The notes under the pieces are model-generated. The model was not told where the DNA came from. It was given only the letters and a program-made list of their open reading frames with translations, and made no database searches. The position numbers and the translations under genes were made by a program. 64,000 bases of DNA from Candidatus Aminicenantes bacterium UBA6228 (lineage in GTDB: Bacteria > Acidobacteriota > Aminicenantia > Aminicenantales > Saccharicenantaceae). Positions 45,131 to 53,597 of the stretch are shown piece by piece (positions within the stretch are counted from its first letter, which is position 1; every line of letters starts with the position of its first letter). The stretch is from the NCBI GenBank assembly GCA_002441005.1, contig DJWO01000002.1, forward strand, positions 538 through 64,537, given 5' to 3'.

Positions 45131-45543
45131 TGCAGTAATTTTTCCTCTAATTCCTTGGCGATAGTCTCCACCCTTTGATCAAGTTCAGTTTTAAGCCTTT
45201 CCACCTCATCTTCAAGCTGCTTTTTGACCTCCGCCACCTGACCCTGAACTTCAGTCTGAATATCCTGAGTCAATCTGGACTTCTCGGCCAGGGCTTCAGA
45301 GACAATCTTCTGGCGAATAGACTGGGATTCCTGCCTGGCTTCTTTCAGCCGGTTCTCTACCTGATCAAGATGCTGCTCGTATTCCTTTAGGGCCTGCTGA
45401 TAAATTTTTTCGTTTTCATCCAGAATTTTTTTTCTCTTCTGTCTTAATTGAAGGATTGGTTTAAAAAAAACCTGGCTCAGTACCAGAACTAAGATCCAGA
45501 CCAGAATAAAGATAACCAGAAAATTCCAGTTAATTTCAAGCAA
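45127..45543 (-). CDS. atpF2: ATP synthase F0 b' subunit
   Basis: A 138-residue protein with a single N-terminal membrane helix (about 6-26, 'FLVIFILVWILVLVLSQVFF') and a long charged coiled coil (about 30-138). It is the first gene of the ATP synthase operon and is followed directly by the second b-type gene. Two different b subunits are usual in photosynthetic bacteria, plastids and several other phyla. The a and c subunit genes, which normally come first, are not in this window; the gene upstream is folC. Confidence 0.9.
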   Translation of the reverse strand: MLEINWNFLVIFILVWILVLVLSQVFFKPILQLRQKRKKILDENEKIYQQALKEYEQHLDQVENRLKEARQESQSIRQKIVSEALAEKSRLTQDIQTEVQGQVAEVKKQLEDEVERLKTELDQRVETIAKELEEKLLQ

Positions 45544-45605
45544 GGGCTAAACCTCGTCATCTATAGATTAAAAATTTAGCACTACCTAAGGCAAAATGCA
45601 AACTC

Positions 45606-46925
45606 TCAGAGGCAGGCTAACTGAGCCTCAGGATTCAACCCAGCAAAAAATTTTTTAGCCTCACCCACCAGAAAAAGCGACCCGGCTACCAGGACCGGCA
45701 CTTTCCCTGAGGATAAAGTCAGAGCCAGCCTCAGGGCTGATGGCACATCGTCTTCCAGAAAAAAAAGCGGGCTAAATTTTTTCAGCCGTTGAGCAATATC
45801 TTCGGGGCGGGCAGCCCGGTCCAGAGGCGGCCTGGTCAGAATGATCCGGCTGGCTAATGGAAATAACTTCGCCGCAACTTTTTCTATGTCCTTGTCTTTC
45901 ATAATGGCAAAAACCAGGATAAGAGGCTGGCCAATTTTTTCCCGGACATAATCACTGACGGCTCTCGCTCCGTCTTCATTATGACCCCCATCGAGAATAA
46001 TCAGAGGTACGCGGCTGATAATTTCCAGCCGCCCTGGCCAGTTAACTGTCTCTATAGCTTCGACTATTTTATCTTTTTTAAGCTGGTAGCCCTGCTCCCC
46101 GAGGGTTTCAGAGGCGGCAATAGCTATGGCCGCATTTTCTCCTTGATGAAGGCCAGGAAGAGAAGGCTTGAAGTGATAAGTAGCAGACGGGGTTTTAAAG
46201 GTAAATTGATAGCCGTCCGGTGTTGACCGGTAAGTCAGTTTCCGGCCCTGGCTGAACGCCCTGATCAGAGGAGCTCCTCTTTCCCGGCATTTTTTCTCGA
46301 TAACTTTAAGAACTGTATTATTTCTGACACCAGCCAGACAGGGAATGCCTTTTTTGATGATGCCGGCTTTCTCCGAGGCGATTTTAGCCAGGGTATAACC
46401 AAGATATTGCTGGTGGTCATAGGAGATGGAAGTAATGACTGAAAGTTCAGGAGTGATGACATTGGTCGCATCAAACCGTCCTCCCAGGCCAACTTCAACC
46501 ATGGCCAGGTCAACTTCTTCCTGGCGAAAATATTTAAAGGCACAGAGAGTCAAAATCTCAAAAAAGGTTAGTGCCCCGGTTACCTGTCCGGTCTTTTTCA
46601 GCTTCTTTTCCTTCTTTTTCAGGTCCAGGAGCAAACGGCAGAAAGTATCTTCTGGTATCATCCGGCCATTGACCCTGATCCTTTCCCTGACCTCAACCAG
46701 ATGGGGCGATGTATAAAGCCCGGTTTTATAGCCATTGAGCCGGAAGATACGCTCCAGCATGGCACTGACTGAGCCTTTACCGTTGGTTCCAGCCACCTGA
46801 ATGGCAGAAAACTTCTCCTGGGGCTGGCCAAGAGAGGCCAGCATACCCTTCATATTGTCGAGACCCAGTTTGATGCCAAAAAGTTGAGCCTCATCAAGAT
46901 AGCGCTGACCGGCAGAAGAGATCAT
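45606..46925 (-). CDS. folC: Folylpolyglutamate synthase / dihydrofolate synthase
   Basis: A 439-residue Mur-ligase-type enzyme. It adds glutamate to dihydropteroate and to folates with ATP. The P-loop 'QVAGTNGKGSVSAML', the 'YTSPHLVEVRERIRVNG' loop, 'MVEVGLGGRFDATNVI' and the C-terminal-domain tract 'IILDGGHNEDGARAV' are all present. The start overlaps the accD stop (ATGA), the classic accD-folC pairing seen in many bacteria. The gene is followed by the ATP synthase genes after a 62-base gap. Confidence 0.96.
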   Translation of the reverse strand: MISSAGQRYLDEAQLFGIKLGLDNMKGMLASLGQPQEKFSAIQVAGTNGKGSVSAMLERIFRLNGYKTGLYTSPHLVEVRERIRVNGRMIPEDTFCRLLLDLKKKEKKLKKTGQVTGALTFFEILTLCAFKYFRQEEVDLAMVEVGLGGRFDATNVITPELSVITSISYDHQQYLGYTLAKIASEKAGIIKKGIPCLAGVRNNTVLKVIEKKCRERGAPLIRAFSQGRKLTYRSTPDGYQFTFKTPSATYHFKPSLPGLHQGENAAIAIAASETLGEQGYQLKKDKIVEAIETVNWPGRLEIISRVPLIILDGGHNEDGARAVSDYVREKIGQPLILVFAIMKDKDIEKVAAKLFPLASRIILTRPPLDRAARPEDIAQRLKKFSPLFFLEDDVPSALRLALTLSSGKVPVLVAGSLFLVGEAKKFFAGLNPEAQLACL

Positions 46926-47716
46926 CGGGATTTATTCAGGAAAAGCCTCAGGGCTTTGATCAAATAATTTCTAAGATATTTTCTTTCCACCACGTCATCA
47001 ATCATCCCGTGAGCCAGCAGGAATTCGGCCCGCTGGAAGCCTTTGGGCAGTTTTTCTTTAATGGTTTGTTCGATGACCCGAGGACCGGCAAAGCCAATTA
47101 AAGCGTCGGGCTCCCCGATGTTAATATCCCCCAGCATAGCAAAGCTGGCGGTCGTTCCTCCGGTCGTAGGATCAGCCAGAACTGAAATATAGGGAAGCTT
47201 AGCTTCGGCCAACCTGGCTAAGGCAGCAGAGGTTTTAATCATCTGCATCAAAGACATCATTCCTTCCTGCATCCTGGCCCCGCCCGAGCAAGAGACTATA
47301 ATTAATGGCAGTTTTTCTTCTCTGGCCCGTTCAGCCGCTCTGGAGACTTTCTCACCGACGACTGAGCCCATACTCCCGCCCATAAAACCAAATTCCATGG
47401 CCAGAATAATGACTGGCAGTCCATCCATTGTTCCCCTGGCAGAAACTATCGCTTCGGATAAACCCGTTTTTTTCTGGCTATCCTCAAGTCTCTGGCCATA
47501 AGGCAGCTGGTCTTTAAAGCCAAGAAAATCAACCGGATAAATATTATCGTCAAAAGTTTCAAATTGGCCGTCATCAAAAAGCTGTCTTAACCGTTCAAAC
47601 GCCCCAAGCCGGAAATGATAATTGCACTGGGGGCAGACATAAAGATTATCTATGATATCCTGCTTGTAAACTATTTTCCGGCAGTTATTACAACGTGACC
47701 ATAAGCCTTCAGTCAT
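46922..47716 (-). CDS. accD: Acetyl-CoA carboxylase carboxyltransferase beta subunit
   Basis: A 264-residue subunit that, with AccA, moves the carboxyl group from biotin to acetyl-CoA in fatty acid synthesis. The N-terminal zinc ribbon has Cys9-x2-Cys12 and Cys28-x2-Cys31. The crotonase-like core has 'MEFGFMGGSMGSVVGEK', 'SCSGGARMQEGMMSLMQM' and 'DPTTGGTTASFAMLGD'. It is slightly shorter than the E. coli protein at the C-terminus. GAGGAGG precedes ATG 47716. It is coupled to folC by a four-base overlap. The upstream receiver gene, 40 bases away, may share its promoter. Confidence 0.96.
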   Translation of the reverse strand: MTEGLWSRCNNCRKIVYKQDIIDNLYVCPQCNYHFRLGAFERLRQLFDDGQFETFDDNIYPVDFLGFKDQLPYGQRLEDSQKKTGLSEAIVSARGTMDGLPVIILAMEFGFMGGSMGSVVGEKVSRAAERAREEKLPLIIVSCSGGARMQEGMMSLMQMIKTSAALARLAEAKLPYISVLADPTTGGTTASFAMLGDINIGEPDALIGFAGPRVIEQTIKEKLPKGFQRAEFLLAHGMIDDVVERKYLRNYLIKALRLFLNKSR

Positions 47717-47756
47717 AAAATCCTCCTCAGATGTCTTCAGGTGAGTTTCTTAAAGG

Positions 47757-48200
47757 CTATCTTCCTCTGGTGTTGACCAGGGCTATAACTGTCTCCAGGT
47801 CAGGCAAGACATCTTCGATGTCTTCCTCAGCGGTCAACAACCGGTTGACAGCTTCCAGGAGAACTTCCGGGTTAACTGGCTTTTCCAGATATTCAGAAGC
47901 TCCTAAGTTAGTCATAGCTTCGTGCTTATACTGGGGCCCTTTGTATAAGGCGGTAATAATTATGACTGGTACCGAGCCTTTTGACTCCTGAGTAATTTTT
48001 TTGGTCAGATCAAAACCATGCAATTTGGGCAGAATAGCCTCAAGGATCACCAGATCAGGTTTTTCTTCTTTAAACAGGTCATAGGCCTGAGCCCCATCAG
48101 TAGCTTGAATAATCTGGACTTTCAGGTCTTTCAAAACCCGGGTGAGACTTTCCAGAGAAGCCTGATCATAATCGACGACTAAAATCTTTTTCTCAGACAT
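47757..48200 (-). CDS. Stand-alone receiver protein with Glu at the phospho-acceptor site
   Basis: A 147-residue single receiver domain with a short C-terminal tail (about 125-147, EEDIEDVLP). The fold landmarks are clear: 'KKILVVDYDQASLESL', 'VPVIIITALY' with the switch Thr, and 'EYLEKPVNPEVLL' with the conserved Lys. The acidic pocket is altered. The second acidic residue is Tyr11, and the phospho-acceptor position in 'DLVILEAILPKLHGFD' is Glu54 (codon at 48039-48041), not Asp. It cannot be phosphorylated in the normal way and may be locked in an active-like state. No histidine kinase is adjacent. It is expressed ahead of accD from a promoter that leaves almost no leader. Confidence 0.88.
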   Translation of the reverse strand: MSEKKILVVDYDQASLESLTRVLKDLKVQIIQATDGAQAYDLFKEEKPDLVILEAILPKLHGFDLTKKITQESKGSVPVIIITALYKGPQYKHEAMTNLGASEYLEKPVNPEVLLEAVNRLLTAEEDIEDVLPDLETVIALVNTRGR

Positions 48201-48210
48201 CGCTGAGAAG

Positions 48211-48240
48211 ATTGTAGTTTAACCTCCGGGGGATTGTCAA
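48211..48240 (-). promoter_or_regulatory. Promoter of the receiver-accD-folC-atp genes
   Basis: On the minus strand there is a perfect TTGACA (48235-48240), an 18-base spacer and TACAAT (48211-48216). The predicted start at about 48204 is only a few bases before the ATG at 48200, so the receiver mRNA would be nearly leaderless. A GGAGG at 48221-48225 falls inside the promoter spacer and would not be transcribed. Confidence 0.65.
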
Positions 48241-48567
48241 CAAGAGACCGGTTGGCCAGCCGGAGACTCTAATCATATAAATCTTAAGGCCAGGTTCAAT
48301 TGGCTGTTGAGGAGACATTAACCGATGAAAAAAGTTCCTCTTCAGATGAAAACTTTCAGCGGAGAGTTCCCTGGAGATTGTAGCCGGATTAATCTTCGCC
48401 CCTGAAGCTCGGAGTCTTGAATTCATCCAGACAATTTTTATCAGATTGATTACCAGGCTGGCCATCCTTCCGGCTTGTTCTGCCCGGCAACCTTAGCTTT
48501 AAATCTTTGAGCCTCTGTCTTAGAATAGAGTGCAATTAAATAAAGCTCAAACAGAGGTCAGCTCAAT
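48241..48567. other. Intergenic region between the receiver gene and rsmA
   Basis: No gene is supported in these 327 bases. A minus-strand open frame from 48465 to 48193 has poor codon character, no ribosome site, and covers the receiver promoter. GAGGTCAGCTCA before ATG 48568 is the rsmA ribosome site. I see no clear rsmA promoter, no hairpin terminator and no RNA gene. Confidence 0.5.
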
Positions 48568-49389
48568 ATGGCTAAAAAGACCAGGAGGCAGCTTTTCGGA
48601 CAACACTTCCTTCACGACAGGAATATCATCAAAAAAATAATAGAAGCCAGTCAGTTAGAAAAAAGCGACCTGGTCATAGAAATTGGACCAGGGACAGGAG
48701 CCCTGACCTTTCCCCTGGCTGAAAAAGCCGGATTGGTCATCGCTATTGAAAAGGATGCGGCTTTGATACCGCCGCTCAAAACCAGGGTTCCCGCTAATGT
48801 TGAGATCATAGCCGCTGACATTTTAGAGTTGAATTTAGCTCCCATTATAGCCAGGCAGCGGGAAAACTTTTCGGTTGTTAAGATGACCGGCAACTTGCCC
48901 TATCATATCTCGACTCAAATACTTTTTATCCTTCTCAATTTGAAACATAACCTTAAGCAGGCTGTTTTCCTTTTCCAGAAGGAAGTAGCTCAACGTCTGG
49001 TCGCCCAGGCGGGGCCTAAAAAATATTCTCCTCTGTCTATTTTGCTTCAAAACTATTTTGAAACCAGGCTGCTCTTTCTGATTAAGCCAGGAGCTTTCAG
49101 TCCGCCACCGGCTGTTGATTCGGCCTGTGTCAAATTTACCAGGCGGGATAAGCCGGCTTTTTTCCTTGAAGAGGAAGAAACAAAATTTTATAAGTTTCTC
49201 CAAGCTTCATTTGCCCGCCGCCGGCAAACCCTGAAAAAAAATCTGGAGAAAGCCGGCTACCCGGGCGATAACCTTATCAGGGCCATGAACCAGGCTCAAC
49301 TCGAACCGAAGACCAGGGCCGAAGAGTTAAGCCCTGAAATTCTTTATCAGCTTTTCCGGGAATTGAAAAACAGGCCTGGACTGGAATGA
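48568..49389 (+). CDS. rsmA: 16S rRNA dimethyladenosine transferase
   Basis: A 273-residue enzyme (KsgA) that dimethylates two adjacent adenines in the 3' loop of 16S rRNA, a late step and checkpoint in small-subunit assembly. The opening 'RRQLFGQHFLHD', the SAM motif 'VIEIGPGTGALTFPLAEKA', the catalytic 'GNLPYHIST' and 'FSPPPAVDSACVKF' are all in place. Length is normal. ftsK follows after 35 bases on the same strand and may be cotranscribed. Confidence 0.97.
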   Translation: MAKKTRRQLFGQHFLHDRNIIKKIIEASQLEKSDLVIEIGPGTGALTFPLAEKAGLVIAIEKDAALIPPLKTRVPANVEIIAADILELNLAPIIARQRENFSVVKMTGNLPYHISTQILFILLNLKHNLKQAVFLFQKEVAQRLVAQAGPKKYSPLSILLQNYFETRLLFLIKPGAFSPPPAVDSACVKFTRRDKPAFFLEEEETKFYKFLQASFARRRQTLKKNLEKAGYPGDNLIRAMNQAQLEPKTRAEELSPEILYQLFRELKNRPGLE

Positions 49390-49424
49390 AAAGTTGCCGG
49401 CCGCTATGATATAATCAGAAATAA

Positions 49425-51791
49425 ATGGCTAAGAACAAAAAGAACGGGCAAAAAACCGGGTTAATTATAGAGATTATTTCACTCCTTTTGATTTTCTTAG
49501 CTATTTTCTCTCTGATCAGCCTGTTCGGCTACGACCCGGCTGATGCCTCCTGGGCCAACATACCTCCAGCCGGCCACCAGACCCACAACTTCGGCGGCAG
49601 CCTCGGGGCTTATCTGGCCGAAACCTTGCTTCAAATCTTTGGACTTCTCGCTTTTTTCCTGCCCATTGGCCTCGGCTACTTAGGGTTAAAAACTCTTTTC
49701 CCGGGCCAGACCCAGAAATTGGCCAGACGGCTAATTTCTGGTATTTTATACCTTATTATTCTTTCGCCGCTTTTGATCTTGATTTTTGAAAAAATTGCCT
49801 GGCACGGCAAAGAATTTTTAGCCGGGGGCTTGTTGGGTGACCTGTTGCTTGGCTTCCTGACCGGTTTATTGAATCATACCGGCTCATTTTTCGTTCTGAT
49901 CTGTCTTCTGGCTCTGGTCCTCTTATTTACCACCCGCTGGACTCTTTCCGGGACAGCTAATTTTTTCTCCAGGCTTTTCCATTCAACGGCCAGGACGGTG
50001 AAAATAAGAGTAACTCAGTACGGTCAAACCAGAAAAAAGGAAAAAATGAAAAAGAAGATTGAGGACAAATACCGGAAAGCCAGGGAAACTGAAGCTGCGC
50101 TGGCGAGCTCCCTAAAAGAAAAATCACAGGCCCCGGTCCTGGAGGCAGAGCTTAAGCTGGCCGGGGAAGAAAAAAGAGCGGCCCGGACTGGAAAGGGCGG
50201 TTTGAAACGGGGGGAAAGAACTGGGTCAGCCTGGCCGGAAAAACAGGAAGAAAGAGCTGCCGAAGAGGACAGGCTTCTTTTGCCTGATCTGAGAAAAGCC
50301 GGTGATTACCGTTTTCCTCCATTCAGTTTGCTTGACCCGGGGAAACCAGCGGAAAAAATAGACCGCAATGAATTGTTTGAAAAGAAACACCGGATCGAAG
50401 AAAAACTCAGGGAGTTTAAAGTTTCAGGTGAAGTTCGGGAATATCATCCTGGTCCGATCATCACCACTTACGAGTTTTTTCCTGATGCCGGGATCAAGGT
50501 CAGCCAGGTAGCGGGCCTGAGTGAAGAATTATCCCTGGCCTTAGAAGCAGAATCAGTCCGGATCCAGCGAATACCCGGCAAATCATCCCTCGGCATAGAA
50601 ATCCCCAACAACAAGCGCGAAACAATCAAACTCCGCGATATCATTCAATCAGAAAAATGCCAGAACTCGCCTTCCAAATTGACCTTTGCCCTCGGTAAAA
50701 CTGTCCATGGCGAGGTCTATATTACCGACTTAGGGATTATGCCTCACCTGCTAATTGCCGGAGCAACCGGAACCGGCAAAAGTGTGGCTCTTAATGCCCT
50801 GATTGCCAGTATCCTTTACAAGGCCACTCCCGACGAGGTCAAACTAATTCTGATTGATCCCAAACGTCTCGAGTTCACCCTTTATGAGGGGATCCCGCAT
50901 CTTTTTGCCCCGGTGGTCAATGACCCAAAGAAAGCCGGAATTATCCTGATGGATGCGGTTAAGAAGATGGAAGAACGGCTCCGGCAGCTCAGTCAGATGA
51001 AGGTCAGAAATATCGAGCAGTATAATCAACAGGTCAAAACCCTTCTGGCTGAGAAAAAGGGTAAACTGACTGAAGAAGAAAAGCGGAAACTCAAACCACT
51101 TCCCTACATAGTAATCATTATTGATGAACTGGCCGAGTTGATGATGACCAGTCCTCAGGATGTTGAATACTGCCTTGGCCGCCTGGCTCAACTGGCCAGG
51201 GCGGTCGGCATTCATCTGGTCATGGCTACCCAGCGTCCCTCGATTGATGTTATTACCGGGACAATTAAAAACAACTTTAACAGCCGGATCGCCTTCCGGG
51301 TCCCATCTAAAATTGATTCAAGGGTAATTATTGACACAGTCGGCGCTGAAAAATTACTTGGTCTGGGAGACATGCTCTTTATGCCGCCGAATTTCCCGCG
51401 GTTGATTCGCTTGCATTGTGCTTATGTCTCCATACCTGAAGTCCAGCGTCTGGTTAAGTATGTCAAAGAACAGGGTTCCCCTGAGTATGATGAGCGGATC
51501 CTGCAGATTCTGAAGAGAACCGGCGATCTGCTGCCCGATGAAGAACCGGGAGAAAAAGACGAACTTTTTGATAAAGCGGTCGAACTGGTGCTGGCCACCG
51601 GTCAGGCTTCAGCCTCTTATCTCCAGAGAAAATTAAAGCTCGGTTATGCCCGGGCTTCCCGGATTATTGACCAGATGGAACAGGAAGGACTGATCGGGCC
51701 GCCAGAAGGAGCCAAGCCACGAGAAATCCTGATTGATGCCAGAAGCTATTTTAAAGAAAAGCAAAAGGTTAAACAAAAGTCCGAGAATTAA
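49425..51791 (+). CDS. ftsK: DNA translocase FtsK/SpoIIIE
   Basis: A 788-residue septal DNA pump that moves chromosomes during division. Four membrane helices (about 12-185) anchor it; a charged linker (about 190-290) is short compared with E. coli FtsK. The motor has 'GATGTGKSVALNALIAS' (P-loop), 'VIIIDELAELMM' (Walker B) and 'VHLVMATQRPS'-like ('IHLVMATQRPSIDVITG'). The C-terminal winged-helix gamma domain (about 715-775, 'QASASYLQRKLKLGYARASRIID') recognises KOPS-type DNA. The start has no clear ribosome site; the ATG at 49425 is chosen because the membrane domain follows at once. Confidence 0.96.
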   Translation: MAKNKKNGQKTGLIIEIISLLLIFLAIFSLISLFGYDPADASWANIPPAGHQTHNFGGSLGAYLAETLLQIFGLLAFFLPIGLGYLGLKTLFPGQTQKLARRLISGILYLIILSPLLILIFEKIAWHGKEFLAGGLLGDLLLGFLTGLLNHTGSFFVLICLLALVLLFTTRWTLSGTANFFSRLFHSTARTVKIRVTQYGQTRKKEKMKKKIEDKYRKARETEAALASSLKEKSQAPVLEAELKLAGEEKRAARTGKGGLKRGERTGSAWPEKQEERAAEEDRLLLPDLRKAGDYRFPPFSLLDPGKPAEKIDRNELFEKKHRIEEKLREFKVSGEVREYHPGPIITTYEFFPDAGIKVSQVAGLSEELSLALEAESVRIQRIPGKSSLGIEIPNNKRETIKLRDIIQSEKCQNSPSKLTFALGKTVHGEVYITDLGIMPHLLIAGATGTGKSVALNALIASILYKATPDEVKLILIDPKRLEFTLYEGIPHLFAPVVNDPKKAGIILMDAVKKMEERLRQLSQMKVRNIEQYNQQVKTLLAEKKGKLTEEEKRKLKPLPYIVIIIDELAELMMTSPQDVEYCLGRLAQLARAVGIHLVMATQRPSIDVITGTIKNNFNSRIAFRVPSKIDSRVIIDTVGAEKLLGLGDMLFMPPNFPRLIRLHCAYVSIPEVQRLVKYVKEQGSPEYDERILQILKRTGDLLPDEEPGEKDELFDKAVELVLATGQASASYLQRKLKLGYARASRIIDQMEQEGLIGPPEGAKPREILIDARSYFKEKQKVKQKSEN

Positions 51792-51796
51792 AAAGC

Positions 51797-52720
51797 TTAA
51801 TTGATGGCCGGCGCCCGGAGGGTTTTCCTGGCTCGTTCTTTGGCCTTTTCCCATTTATCAAGCGGAATAGCCTGCATGATGTCAACCAGTTCGGGATCAA
51901 ATTGAGAGCCCCGACACTTTTCTATCTCCTGCAGAGCTTCTTCCAGGCTCCGTCCCCGCCGGTAGGGGCGGTCCGAAGTTATGGCGTCGAGCGTGTCAGC
52001 TAAAGAAAATAACCTGGCACTCAGAGGAATTTCTTCTCCTATCAGCCCGAATGGATAACCAGTGCCATCATATTTTTCATGATGGAAAAGAATGATTTCA
52101 GCCGCCCCCTGCAGAAAGCTGAATTCTTCAATCATGGCAAAGCCAATCAGAGGATGATAACGGATAATTTCCATTTCTTCTTCAGTTAAGGCCTCTTTCT
52201 TCTGCAGGATTGTCTCCGGGATGCCAATTTTCCCGATATCGTGAAGAAGAGCACCGCGTTCGATATCAATCAACGTCTTCCGGTTTTGCAGGCCATAATA
52301 GCGGGCCAGAATGAGAGTATAAGCAGCTACATAGCTTGAATGGCCCAGGCTGTCTTCACTCGGATCAGCTGAAGCCAGAAAATAGATCAGCTCGGAGTTG
52401 AAGAAACGGCTTTCCTGGAAAAGCTTTTTCCAGGCTGGCAGCTTAAGGGATTCTTCCTGGCTGACTTCTTCATCCAGCTTCTGAAGAATACGGCTGGCCT
52501 GAAGGAAAGACTCGACTTTGGGCATAATCAAAGAGCCGATAATCTCGTTGGGCATCACCGCCGCTGCCGCCTGACCGGCGCCTTGAATATCCCAGTTGGC
52601 TTTCAGCCAGTCGAGATCAAAGATTTTTATCTTAGAATGAGGATTAGCCAGTTCATAGAGATCATTCCGGCTTTTTTTACTTTCCAGCAGAAAAAGTTTT
52701 TTTGACCGGTCGTCTTTCAT
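51797..52720 (-). CDS. HD-GYP domain protein (predicted c-di-GMP phosphodiesterase)
   Basis: A protein of about 307 residues. The N-terminal 115 residues are a variable region of unknown fold. The HD-GYP domain follows with a first metal-binding His in 'GHSSYVAAY', 'LLHDIGKIGIPETIL', 'HHEKYDGTGYP' and 'SLADTLDAITSDRPYR'. All signature residues for hydrolysing cyclic di-GMP are present. I chose ATG 52720, two bases after the stop of the mini-gene at 52723-52905. The frame extends upstream to 52846, but that part overlaps the mini-gene and reads as noise. The end faces the ftsK stop with a five-base gap. Confidence 0.88.
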   Translation of the reverse strand: MKDDRSKKLFLLESKKSRNDLYELANPHSKIKIFDLDWLKANWDIQGAGQAAAAVMPNEIIGSLIMPKVESFLQASRILQKLDEEVSQEESLKLPAWKKLFQESRFFNSELIYFLASADPSEDSLGHSSYVAAYTLILARYYGLQNRKTLIDIERGALLHDIGKIGIPETILQKKEALTEEEMEIIRYHPLIGFAMIEEFSFLQGAAEIILFHHEKYDGTGYPFGLIGEEIPLSARLFSLADTLDAITSDRPYRRGRSLEEALQEIEKCRGSQFDPELVDIMQAIPLDKWEKAKERARKTLRAPAIN

Positions 52721-52722
52721 CT

Positions 52723-52905
52723 TTAATTCTTCCCGCCGGCGGCGCCAGTTAAAGTTAGCGAGCCACCCGGCTGCTTTCTTTTCAGTGGACTGGTAACCAC
52801 CAGAACATAGCCATTTTTGCTTAAAAAGCGGTCCAGATATTGACAAAAAGCTTCTTCTTTATTGAAGATTTTAACCTTGGCCACTTTTTCTTCAGCCGGT
52901 ATCAT
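52723..52905 (-). CDS. Receiver-like mini-protein upstream of the HD-GYP gene
   Basis: A 60-residue protein. ATG 52905 has an excellent GGAGG (52911-52915) five bases upstream, and the stop lies two bases before the HD-GYP ATG, so the two are translationally coupled. Residues about 10-40 ('KVKIFNKEEAFCQYLDRFLSKNGYVLVVTSP') follow the first strand, helix and second strand of a response-regulator receiver. The acidic pocket residues are replaced (FNKE where VDDE is usual), and the rest of the domain is missing. The last 18 residues are Gly/Ser/Thr-rich. It may be a relic of a receiver once fused to the HD-GYP domain, or a working mini-partner. Confidence 0.6.
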   Translation of the reverse strand: MIPAEEKVAKVKIFNKEEAFCQYLDRFLSKNGYVLVVTSPLKRKQPGGSLTLTGAAGGKN

Positions 52906-53014
52906 AGTCGCCTCCGCTTCCTCTTAAGGCAAAATATTAGTCGCCTAAACATATAAAAAATTGAAAATGCCTTTAACCTGTGATATTTTCCTTTAATAAT
53001 AGCCGAGGTCAAAA

Positions 53015-53530
53015 GTGCGGGATAAGCCTACGGACAAAACTCGAATCGAAGAGGACGTCAAAGAACTTATGGTCCGTTACCGGCCTATTATCACTTTCCG
53101 GGTCAGAAAGGCTATCGGGGCCCAGAGCACTGATTGTGATGACCTGGTTTCAGAGATTCTTTCCCAGGTAATAGAAAAGATCAAGTCGGGGGAGTTCCGG
53201 GGGGAATCCTCTCTCGGGACCTTTGTCTATACCGTCACTTCCAGGCGCATAATTGACTATATAAGGGGAAAGACCAAGGTCATGAAATTTGCCCCGGAGC
53301 CACAGCCCTTCCCTGATCCCCAGGAAACCCTGGAGCAAAGGGAAATTTCGGAAAAGGTCCAGGAAGCCCTGGGCAAACTAAAACCAAAATACCAGAATGC
53401 TCTATATCTCTATTATTATCAAGAGCTTAGCAGGGATGAAGTCGCCTCTAAGATGGGTATTTCTCCCCGGAAAGTCAGCGAGCTGGTCAACTATGCTCTG
53501 AAGCTACTTAGAAAAGAGATAAAATTATGA
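53015..53530 (+). CDS. ECF-type sigma factor (second in the window)
   Basis: A 171-residue sigma factor with region 2 ('DDLVSEILSQVIEKI', 'GTFVYTVTSRRIIDYIRG') and region 4 ('LKPKYQNALYLYYYQELSRDEVASKMGISPRKVSELV', about 115-152). It starts at GTG with GAGGT upstream. The next gene, 67 bases downstream, encodes a zinc-type membrane anti-sigma factor. The pair is a distant paralogue of the 13517-14747 pair, but no CHAT gene is nearby. It is divergent from the HD-GYP unit. Confidence 0.87.
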   Translation: MRDKPTDKTRIEEDVKELMVRYRPIITFRVRKAIGAQSTDCDDLVSEILSQVIEKIKSGEFRGESSLGTFVYTVTSRRIIDYIRGKTKVMKFAPEPQPFPDPQETLEQREISEKVQEALGKLKPKYQNALYLYYYQELSRDEVASKMGISPRKVSELVNYALKLLRKEIKL

Positions 53531-53597
53531 AAATTTTTTCCATTTTTGGCAGGTTGACCCGACTAAACCATCGGAAATTAAGGGAAGGTGGCTAATT

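Noticed and set aside
48193..48465. 90-codon minus-strand frame before the receiver gene
   Set aside because: No ribosome site, composition unlike a protein, and it covers the best promoter of the receiver gene.
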